Shown here in pieces: positions 42,901 through 54,900 of a stretch of DNA of 64,000 nt. The stretch is from Patagioenas fasciata (taxonomy: Eukaryota; Chordata; Aves; Columbiformes; Columbidae), in NCBI RefSeq assembly GCF_037038585.1, contig NC_092522.1, forward strand, positions 51,552,161-51,616,160. The letters run 5' to 3'. The stretch's first letter is position 1; every line of letters starts with the position of its first letter. Below the pieces are notes generated by a model. That model had not been told where the DNA came from. It ran no database searches and worked only from the letters and a program-made list of their open reading frames with translations. The translations under genes were made by a program, and so were the position numbers.

Positions 42901-45900
42901 TAGTACCAACTTCTTTTCAAATTATTCAATGCCATAATTAAATAAGCTTTTTCTTAATGCTAAGTGAGCTACCTGAGAACTAAAAAACTAGGAAAATTGG
43001 CTCAGAGTTTTTTGATGTCAAGCACAAAAGAGCAGTTGCTTTTGTCCATCTTTTGATTCATACTTTTCAAATGCCTATCTAAGGGGCAGCACGCATTTCA
43101 GCCTCAAAACTTTACAGTCAAGCATTTTTTAAAATTAAAATTATATACAGCAGAAGATAGGAATAATGACATTTGCTCATTAGTTTGTCTAATTGCAGAA
43201 GACAGGAACCATGGTTTTAGTCTTTTGTCCTGAAATGAAACTGCCATACAGTGAAAAACACATCTGGGCCTTTAGAAATTGAGATAGACGACCAAACAAC
43301 ACAGAAGTTCTGATCAACTATAAACACTCTTCCCTCTCAAGATGTTAATTTCTAAGAATGTTACCTCCACAAGGTCTTCAGCCTAAAATTTTAAGCTATA
43401 TAGTATCTGAAATTGCTAAAGGTAAACAAAGAAATAGAACATTTTTTCTCCAAAGCAAAATTTTTCAGAGGTTCTGCTGAACAACAAAAAGGAGCAAGTA
43501 TAATTTTCTCTAGAAGAAAATAGGTCTCCATTTTGCAAACTGTTCTGTTTGTACAGACCCACACTAATAAAGCAAGATGGACTAATTTGCAACATCAGAG
43601 TCAGAAATGGTAATTCTAGCACCCATTCATTTTTAAGTTGTGATCAAGAAGTACTGAGCTTAGACATGCAATTCCTCCCTGTGCCAAAGGCTACCTGCTC
43701 TTCATCATCAGGAAGGTTTACATGACTAAGTAATGAAAGTTTCCACGCTTGTTTCAAGAGGAAGTGATCTCAAAGAGCAGCTTTTGACAATAATCAAGCC
43801 CACAGCAGATACATTTTTATTAAAATAAGACAAAACGTGGTTTGGTTTGGTTATTTTTGTTTTTTTTGGGGGGGGGGGGGGTTTGTTGGGTTTTTTTTAC
43901 TAAAATTTGTTAACTACTTAAATTCCAACCCTCTGGAACACACTACAGCCTTAGGCAAAAAATGCTTGAAATGCTTTCCAGTCCGAAAATGCAATTCAAG
44001 CCTCTCAATATATGGAAGTAAATTTTCCTTTGTAATTTGCAGCATTTAAGTCTTCTATAAGATGACTCATATATACAGAAAAGATATACATCATTTTTAA
44101 AATTTAAAATAACGAAGTGAAAAGCACTTCCCCACTCAGGCAAGTTACTTCGCACCGGGGAATCCATCCACGAACATGCTCATTTTGCCCTTCAAATGGC
44201 AATTTGATTAGAAAAGGAGCTACGTTTTAAAAAAGCACTACCAGATCTATTTTAAGGATATCTTCTAGAAGACAACAAATTGCTGTTTCTATCATGCAGC
44301 ACTGGTTAACAAAACTGGTCTCTGCAGTTGTGTTGATCAGGAGCCACCAGAAGGACGTGTTTGCCCCTGAACTGGGCACAAATTCTTACTCTCAGCAAGG
44401 TCTGCACTTCTGCTCAAGAAGCAGTTTTGCAGCCAGTGACACGGCTTGTGTGTTAACTCCACCTAAAAAATTCCCACCTTTCATTCGTCATCACTACATC
44501 GCACAAAAAACTGCCACAAAATGAATTGGTTGATTATTTTCAAGTATTATCCTGCTCTAAAACACAATTCTATCAAATAACCTTAATTTTATTCTTATCA
44601 AGGGGCTGTCATTTCAGTGGCACATAGACCAAGGACAAATTACAATACAAACATTAATGCAGATGATTAAACGTGAACAGAAGTATTTCAAGTTTAAACA
44701 GGCTCAGATTACAAAAGCATTTTGTAACTTGGTTTGGCTTACTCAGATATTAAAACATAGTTAATGAAGGCATAAGTGATACTACCATGCAAGATTTGAA
44801 GTATATTCTGACTCCCTGTGAAACAATTTAGGCTTTAACAGGTGATATTACCCAAAGAATCTTTGCAGCAAATCAGGATTAACATAGATTAAAAGCTACA
44901 CCATAAAACAGGTCTACCATCTCATTAGTGAGGGAGTATTTCACAAGAATATGAAAAGATGACCCAAAAGGAAAAATCTGTCAAGAAGTAAAGACTGAAG
45001 TAGAAAAGGGTTTAAAAACACAAATAAGGAGCCTCTACCATCTTTTCCTCTTATTTAATTAATGACCAATAATCTCTCCCAGTGTGATATGTGTGCTAGC
45101 TACTGCTTAGTTTCTCTGCTACTGAGGACAGTAAACTTTTCCAGGCTAAAACCAACCAAACAAAACCCCAAACCAAACAAAAACCCATCCACATTTTTCA
45201 TATTCTTAGTTCAGAGCATATTATCTGTGATGTGTATTTTTAATTTTTATTTACAATGAGAAACAAGCTTTCTTTAGGATTAGGTACTTTCAGTAACTCG
45301 TTCAAGATTTTATTATTATTATTATGGCAAAGCATTTGGAGATTTTGAATTTCTTCTGTATTCAGTATTCACTTTAAGAATGTTAATAATCCACATATAC
45401 TTGTCTTAACTAATGGTTTATAAGCTTTCTAACAATTTGAATACCAGAAAGTTACACATGTGGAAAAGAGAAATTATTCATCAAGTTCAAAACGTGAGTT
45501 ACTTATTTACTGAGATGAGGCAGTCTCAGGTAGATTAGGTATTTTTTATTTTTGAAACCTAAAAATAAAACCAAGGATTGAAATGAATCGAGTTTTCTAT
45601 GGAGATACATAACTTCTCACTGTATGAAGGCACCAGAGAAAAGGGGCCATATATATATTATTTGCTATCCTATACACATCAGTTCAAGATTTAAACTGTG
45701 GATGGTGTACTGGTATTATGGCATCCTACACGTGATTAACTCCCTCTCTTCATCCTTTGTTTTATAAGGCAAAATCTGAAATTAGCATGACCCAGTGAAG
45801 AGCAAACTGTGTACAGGCATAAAAATCTGGCTGCTCTTTCTGGCTCTGTAATATCCAAATTTACAACACAGTTTTCAACACATTACTTCATGTACTTGCA

Positions 45901-48900
45901 TTACTGTTTTACCATTCCACTGTCTCAGAGACATTCTAACAAAGTTAGAATGCTAGATGACTTTTATACAAACACGTTTTACCATTCCACTGTCTCAGAG
46001 ACATTCTAACAAAGTTAGAATGCTAGATGACTTTTATACAAACACAGTCTAAGAATAGGTTACAACTACACACAAGTAGAAATTAAGTATTATCTAAATA
46101 ATCTCATCTTGTTTAATATCTTGCAAAAAACAACAAAAAAAACAACAAAAAACACAAACAAAAAAAACCAAAACAAAACAAAAAAAAAAACCCCCAAAAA
46201 ACAAACCCCAAGTAATATCATTGGTTTCCAAACATTTTTGACTGAGCATTGCCTGCTTTCAAGAATTAGATTCAAAGTTGCTCATTACATTAAAAACATA
46301 TCATGTATGTTCTACTACAAAACTGTTTTAGATTGACAGTCAATGTTAGGAAAAAGTCAGACTACTATTTTAAACTGGTATATATAAACAGGGAAGCTCA
46401 GTCATAAGAGAGTCCACTTGCATATAGTAAGTAAGCAGCTTTTCCCAGCAAATGCAGATAGCTTCACCAAACCTAAACTTACCAAAAATTTTTTCATTGT
46501 GACATTGATTTCACATAGGTAAATATGGAAACTTTTGAAATAAACTAAGAATCAATTAAAATGATGTCAACATTTAATGAAATTTATGTTGATGGACATT
46601 GGGGATGGAGGATAAGGCAGAGAAAGGGTTCTCAAAAGTTTTTGAAAGCCGCAGTAGATATCAACACAAAAACCTAACTGCTGCTATTCAGCATTTCTGG
46701 ATGCTGTAGAAGTGGTAGGGATCAGCTCAAAGCAACTGCTAGACACCAGCAGCAGAAAAACCCATCACAGCACTGGAGAGCTGGAAGAGAATCCAAGGTG
46801 GACAGTTCCATGTTGCAGAAGACAATCCCCATGATGGCAATCAGATGACAGTGACTGGAGGAAGATGGTCAATGCTCCCAGCTTTCTTTCTGTGTTTCAG
46901 AAGTGCTAAGAGGTAGGTGAAGAAGTGGCTACAGAACAGAGTACATACATACACATGAAACTATACATCCTCTTTTACTATTGTTAAGGTGGAAAAGGCT
47001 TCAGATTACTTATGCATCTATTAGCCATACTAAAGAACAGTGCTCTTCAATATTTTACTTGAAAAATTAAAAGTATAAAGGTATCAAAAATATGCTGTTA
47101 TCACTCTACTTGTAGATTTATACTACTACTGATAATGTATTACCTTGGAAGGGAGCTGGAGAAAGGAAAAAGGCACATGTATCAAGAATCAGAGCAATTG
47201 CCTTGGCCATTCTGCACCATAAAGAAATACCCTGTTTATCCTCAGCATTTGGCTAAATTTAGCTCTACCTGCTGTGAGTACCATGCTCATTACCTTTGAG
47301 GTAGTTAAGAAGGAATTTTTCCCCTTGGTACAAGATTGCCTTCTCACCAGCTGAGGAATTCAGTGCAAGGTTAATCCAGAAAATTCATTTTGTCTCTACC
47401 TAGCAGTTACCCAGAATCAATGACACTCAAGCTGATGGTGTATTAGAAGACGGAATCCTTTCCAAAATAACAAAAAAATTGTATGGTTATAGCAGTACAG
47501 CAAGCAAGAAATGAACACTTTTTCTCCCCGCTCCTTTAGAAGAAAACCCCATTGTCAGAGTCACCATCAGCACAGGGACTAGCTGGTTATAAAAGAGGCC
47601 TGACTGCAATGGTCCGGCCCTTCCAAACTCCAAGGTCCACCTGGCACGTGCTGAAGGGCTGGTTGATCAGTAACCTCATGGGAAGCTACTGACAAAGCCG
47701 GATAATTCTAAAGTTAGGTTCTTGGAACCTTTCTGAAGCCTATGTAGCAGGATGATCACATCCGCAGACTGTTGTAATCAGCATTTTTTTCACCCTAAGT
47801 AGAAGATTGAGGTGTCTGGTTTAAGGTTGTGGGTTTGAAATTTTGGGAATAGAGTGTGTGTGGGAAGTATGGAAGAGAAGCGTTCTACATAGGCAGGTTT
47901 ACAGAGAGAGCTAGATCAATGCATTTATAATGATACACATGGATATTTACGAGCATCCATGCACACACAAGGATGCTCAAAGACTTGGAGACAAATGTGG
48001 AACACTGAAGAGAAGACAGACACTTAAGGTAAATGCTGAGTTTCAATAGTTTTTTTACAAACTTCAGACTGCCACAACCAGTGTTGTACAATACATTCCT
48101 TCAGTACCTGACTGTTTCACATTAGCATGATGCTATCCAACTTTTGTGCTGCCACTTGACACTTATCGCTCGAGACCAATTTAGACTACTTTAAGAGGTC
48201 GAAGTTTTCAAATTTGGCTCATCTTTCATAAATTTGATGCACTGATTTTCTGAGCTCATGCTTAATCTTAATGCAGGTGAGAAAACAAAGTGTGAAACAG
48301 AAATATTCTGGAGCTTGTAGTAGACTGCGAACTATTTATTTCCAACAAGAAGAATTAGTAACTCCTTCAGAACTACTAATACTTAAGATACTGAGTCAGA
48401 TTTTTCACTGTAAATCCTGACAAAGGTTCTAGGATAGAGACAATCTCTCTTTTCTTCCACATTTTTTCCCTATTAAATAGCTAGAACACCTGAGACAGCA
48501 AACCCAGCTCATGTGTTGAGCACTTCCTGGGACTATAACAATTTCATCACTTCGAGATGGTTCAGTCTTCGGATGCTTGTAGATGGTTCCAGTGAATCTG
48601 CCAATAGTGCATAAAATTACTTCATTGGTTTTTTTGGCTTTTGTTTTTTTTTTTTGATAGCCTACATATTGCCTGAAAACAGTTTGTTATAGGCATAAAA
48701 GCTGAATTTATTGAAATAGTCATTGTTGCACTATGGTAACAACTAAAACATTCTTGTAATACTAAATACAATTTCATTATTTCTGGAGACTTTACCAAGA
48801 GTATTCCAATACATCCCTTACACAAAACAAAGAAGGGCTTTGTTAGGGTGTTTCACCAATTTTTGAAGAAGGAAACAGTTGTTTGGCTTTTTTTTTTTTT

Positions 48901-51900
48901 TCTTCAAGGCTTCAACAAAGCTAAAGGATTCGATCGCAAAATGCGGTAATCTTAAGTAATTTCACTTTTGAGTTTCCTCACTATACAGCAAACATTAGAC
49001 ACAATAGGCAATCCACTAAAACCAATTAACAGAATTGAGCATTGTTTTCATTAGTAAACATTGTCTTCCCATCACAATTTTCAAATTATTTTCCTTTTCC
49101 TGATATAAAAACTATTTATCCTAGTCTTTTAATAGCCATAATAAATACAGTAAGTATTAAAGAATTATTTTAAAACTTCAATTCTGTCCACATTGAAAAT
49201 AAGTAGTATACATGCTCAGTAAGGCTATCACTTTAAATGGAAACAACTTACATGTTTCTCAATAAAACACCCAGCATTCTAGAAGAAATATGCAATGCTT
49301 GGATATGATCCGAATACAGTAAATATTATTGAACCATACATGGAAAGTGAATACAAGCCAGATTTCTCAACATAAAGAATTATATTATGAAGACCATTTT
49401 ACCAATGCAAAACTTTCTGAAACACAACTTGGTACAATTTGGTTTGTTTCCACATAAACATCTTCCTGTCCAGGAGGACACTGCATCACAGAGAGCATTG
49501 TCCTAGTATTTTTTAAATTAATAACACTGAATAACTATTTTTACTAAAACTGAGAACGACAACAAAACAGTCAAGGGCCCTTTTTAATTTCAAGTTGACA
49601 TATTGCTCAAAGTAGAGCATCTTCTGAGAGGGAACAGGGAAGGAGACCTTTTCTTGTTGTGACCATTGGGGGAAGGTTTCTTTGCTGTTTGAACTCTTTT
49701 GTCCAGCTGTGGGTTATGCAAAAGCCACTCATCTTCATCAGGAAGGGGGATTCTGATCTTCCACTGGGTTTTGTGAGCAATACAATATATGTATAAAAGT
49801 ATGACACTACAATTAAGTTGTGTATCTGTCTGTAAGAAAATACATGAATATGGACTGACAAGACAACTCATCTGACAGAGAAAGCTCTATGGAACAGCTC
49901 ACTGGGTGCCTCAAAAATCTAGGCACTGAAACTTTAGTTCATAGCTACTGCTACGGGCAACATACTTTGTTGGCCAAATAAATATTGTTGCCAGACAACT
50001 CATTCTTTCATTTCTTCCCCACTATGAAGGTGCTTTCACTGCAGAGTAAACCAGCCATGCCCTTGGACACAATTCACCAAGGGAAAGCCTTAAAACAGTT
50101 TGTCAAGAAACTGTAATCTAGTACTAGGTAGTAAGTTACTGTGAGAACTACCACATTCCTTAGTTCTAGTTACAACAGAGCACAACATAAAGTATCAATA
50201 AAAACAATGAACAATAAAAAGACAAGACCCACCATGGAGCCATTAACATAGAGTATCACTTTTGTTTCAGTTTCCCACCACCCCATAGGAACTAGTGCTG
50301 TATTACACAAAACCTGTTCTAGAATACTTACCTGAGAGTTGACCTGGCATTAAGAGACATATGTTCAAACAGCTACTCAAGGAAACTCAACAAATTAGCA
50401 AAAAGCAGTAGTCCTTGTGCATTTTCACTTTTAATGATCTTCATTCCATCCAGAAAGATTAATTTATTGTATTCTGTTTTTACACAAACCTAAAAAAATT
50501 TCCAGCGATATGTGCATTCAACATTTATCATTTCCAATCTTGATGCACAAAACTAGACAGGAGAAACGCCACACTAGTTGTTTATACAGCAATTTATACT
50601 CTTCTATGAGCTAAACATAATACAACATGTTGCTCACTTATCTTCATGTAAACTACTTAAGAAACATAATTAATGTGTCTACTTTGCTCAACAGTCAACT
50701 GATATCATTTGATATCATTCATATGTTGGGATTTTATATCCAGTTAAAAAAAAAAAAAAAGGGGGCAAACCCCCCTATCCTCTTAAATTGTTATTGCATT
50801 TAACTGCTGGCAGCTGATTTTTTAATGTAAAAATTAACATTGCGAGCAGAAAATATCTCCAAAATCAATGTAACAACCTAACAGCAGAAATTAGCAGGCT
50901 CTAGCCTTTTCTCAAGCTAAAAGCAAAATCCCATACATTTCTATTCACTGGAATGAGCATCACTCAACATATATTTTAGATGTAAATAATGTAAATATTC
51001 TTCCCAGCCAAAAATCTCCAAAAATCAAGAATGACCTACATAGTGCTTTACCCAAATATACTTCAGAATAGCCTTCCATTAGCATGAAGTTCATTTTGAA
51101 AGGGAGAGCAAATACTTCTTTACTCACCTGGAATATCTGCTAAATTTTACTTCACTTAAGTTTATCATAACATTCAGTTTATTACTTCACACTGATTTTC
51201 AATTCCACCCTCATGAGACCCACTGGTCAAAACCAGAAGCTATTCTTTAAGCAACACTTTGAATTTCACATAGCCACAATTCATCTCCCTTCATTTGTAA
51301 CAAAGCAACTCTTCGAACCAATACTGACACAAAGACAAATTCAGAATGGTTTCTTATGATCTACATCCTTATCACAAACACCAGGTTGTTTCAATTTTTA
51401 ACACCTTCCAGCTACATTTTAGTTTTTCCTACCCCATGTAGAGGAATATTTCTTATATATGAAAGCAAAATTTTATTCATTATAAAGGAAGGTTTTCCCT
51501 CAAAATCATGGAAGTGTGTTCCATCCAGATTGTTTTAACCTTTTTAAAATAAATAGTTCGTGGGGAAAAAAAAAAAAAAGGCAGCAGTCATGAAAAAGGA
51601 AATCCCTAACATGTCCAGAGGACTAGCGTTTTTTTCAACTGAAAAATAATGCTTGTCAATGGCATTTTAGGCCCGGAACAGATTCACACATCAGGAGGGA
51701 ATTCTTAAAGCTGGAATGTCTGAACTGTATGGACCTAATTAGCCAGTAACTCAAGAAATAACTTACACAAGGAATATTGAAAGCACAGTATAAAGCTTCT
51801 TCCTAGAAGTATTTTCATGCCATTATGTTGTCTGTAGATTGTCGTCAAAATCTTAATTCAAACTTCTTATCGCTCTCTAGATAGCAGTGATTATATTTCA

Positions 51901-54900
51901 TTTGTAAAGACAGACTATTCACTTTTACTCAGTTCAACTGGTCTCCAAACAGCCCTTTCAATGCAAATGAGCAGACCTGTGTCCTATGAGGTCTTTTCTC
52001 CAGTCATTTCAATGCAGAACTAGAACTCAGACTCTGGTTTTATCTCCTCTTGAACTGTGCCTGTTAAGTGATATTAATTATCGGAAAATATTCTACTAAT
52101 TAAAAAGTGCAGGCACTAGTCCCTAAAGGTTACGAGACACCTTTCCAGACTGTCTAAATATTGGTTTAAACATGTGTTGCAAAGAGAATTTGTTTTCCAC
52201 ATCATAGGTTTGGTACACTTAAAAAGACAGTATTTTCAGATATATTCATCAGCTTCTGGACATCTATACGCTTTGCAGAGTTGTACTAGTTAAAACCACT
52301 GAGAGCTGTAAAATCCAATGTGTGGAGAAAGTACAAGGATTTCTACCATAGATATGATGTTTTCCTGCCTCCAGACTTGCACTTCCACTACCAAGTTCAC
52401 CAGCAATTCAATGGGCATAGTCATCCCATTCTTAAAACATGAGTCCTTTTCAAGTCTCAGAGCCAGATTTTTAAAAGCCTATGGGTGAGGAACATGTAGA
52501 TAGGTTTTAAACCTGTTGCAGATTCCCAAAAGATTCCTAATTCTTATTGCTTTAACTACACTTAAATAACAAGCTTGCATAACTACTCTGAAAATACAAT
52601 TTTATGTCACATATCAGTTTCCTATGACAATTAATGAACCAGAATCAGATTGCAACCCAAAGAATAAAGACAAAAATTGCATCAACTTTTAAATATCCTG
52701 TCACTGTGTAACATTTTTTGTTTGCTTATTTGTATTTAAAGTCAGGAAAAAGAATTTAAAACATACTGACTACACCAAACATTTAACACACCAGAACAGC
52801 AGGAAGTCAATTTAAAAAACAAACAAACCCCCAAAACCAACAACAAAACAAAACCACACAACCACCACCAAAAAACACTTTCATTCTGAAGAGTTTTTCC
52901 TAATACCTTGCTGCAAAGCCTATAAAAGGGATTTTCAGGAAAAAAAAAATCAAGTAGCCATAAACACCTTCCAAATTCCTCCTTCTTTAAACTATGACCA
53001 TTTAAATGTTAAGTATTCTATTAGCAGCAATTCTTAATGCAAACATGCTGTTTCTCGAAGCTTTTTGATTAGACTTTTCTACTTTTGTTAACACATAGGT
53101 ATGTTAGATCAGTTTAGAAAAGCTTTCTCCATCAGAAAACAAAACTACAACAGATCAATGTTTCTGACAGCAATCCCCAAGCCCTTGGGCAACTACCAGA
53201 AAAACACTGTTCTAAAAAGTGTCTTTCTCAAAAAATTAAACGCAATTCATATTCCTAACCCAGAAACTGTGTTCAGAAAAGCACAGCACTCCTCTTCCTC
53301 TCTTACGCAGTTACCAAAATGTATATTAAAGATGAAACCTTACTTTGTCATCAAGATCAACAACTATAATGCCTAGATCACATATGGCATCTTAAACCAA
53401 CAAATCTTAAATGCTTTCAGGAAAATTCACATTTAGTCTGACAGTGATAAATGCACTAGTCTGCAGTGCCTTTGCATTCCTTCTCTCCCCTAAAACATCC
53501 ACATGCAGTTATTTTATGTAATTAATCACTTAATTCCAGTAAGCACTTTCATTGCAGAGGTAGGGGCAAAGGTGAAAGTGTATAAACGCAAATAGTTTCC
53601 TTTCTACAAGCTTCTGAACAACTGTATCTACTTGCTACCAAAATATTAATTCAACCCTATTTCTTTTTGAAAACTTGGGTACTATAATCATCCTAGACTT
53701 AAATCAAGATCAAAAGACCCATTTATCTCCTACTGCAAAAGGTCTGAAGTCTTTTTACTGTGTTTATATCCTTGGGAAAAGAAAAAAAAAAAAAAAAAGG
53801 AAAAAGCAAGACAAATATTAAAAGCATCCAAAAACTTGGTAATACTTGGAACAAGGGTGAGGATGAAGTAGATTGGAAAGGAGAAATGCATTTAAAGAAA
53901 AGGGTTAACATACTGCTTCATTTCAAATTTTGCTGTTGGTTTATCCACAAAGAAAAACATGCTTCGCTTCACTCCACATTTCCCCAAAACCTTCTGTATC
54001 TTCTCTAGAATTGCAAAAGTGAGTAGCTACCTCATCATTTGAAGTAGATACAGCAGAGCTTAATCAAGTTTAAATCAGTACCAACATTAAAGAGCCATTT
54101 AGCGAAGGTCTGTACCTAGCACCACTCCTGACACCACTAGAGTTTAACTTGTATTAACTAAAACTTTAAAAAACACAGTTCTGGGTTTGTCCATTTATAA
54201 GTTCCTCAAGCCACAGAGCTTCTCCCTCAGCTACCGTCTGAATTGAAAAAAATCTTATAAATGAAAACAATGCAAACTATTAAAAGATAAATCAGGATAC
54301 CAACAAGTGTTAAACAGGTAAATACCTAACAAAATTAAAATTACCACCTTGCTCTCAAGCATGAGTCCATACGTGACTTCAGTGAAAGCATAAGGGAAGA
54401 TATGAAACCCTCCCACCCAAGTAGTGTTCAATCTTTTTCACATGGGATACAGACAGAGGAATAACCAACCTTGAGCACGGAACAGAAAGTTCCCTTCATC
54501 CCTGTTTTGCCAGAGAAAAGTAGCACTGAATGACTTAGTTAACTGTTCACATCACACAAGTTAAGAAAAAGTTTGTAACGAACTCTACAATATGCCCTAC
54601 TCAAGGCTCTTGCTTTTCAATATCTTACAGGAAATATACTTCAAGAAATAATTTGTGCCTAACTCTCAAAAGAGGCAAGTAGACAAGTGGATCTTTAATC
54701 CCTTAGGACTAGTCTACATCATGTAATATTCACAGGAATTCAAACTGATTTGTTTCATGAAGCACTTATCTGAAAAAAAAAAAAAAAAAACCAACACACA
54801 CCTTTAAACCACTTCCAAAATCCTACCCTATAAGTTCCAAAACAAGTCACATTTTATGCTCTCTGTTAAGGTGATGAGTACTCAATGGACTTAAACAATT

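Noticed and set aside
43925..44040. Possible further CR1 piece (CCAACCCTCTGGAACACAC)
   Set aside because: Only one short block resembles CR1, and the following sequence does not continue the pattern.
50746..50775. Hairpin next to a poly-A run, resembling a bacterial terminator
   Set aside because: The window is vertebrate nuclear DNA and the site is deep in an intron. Intrinsic terminators of this type do not apply.
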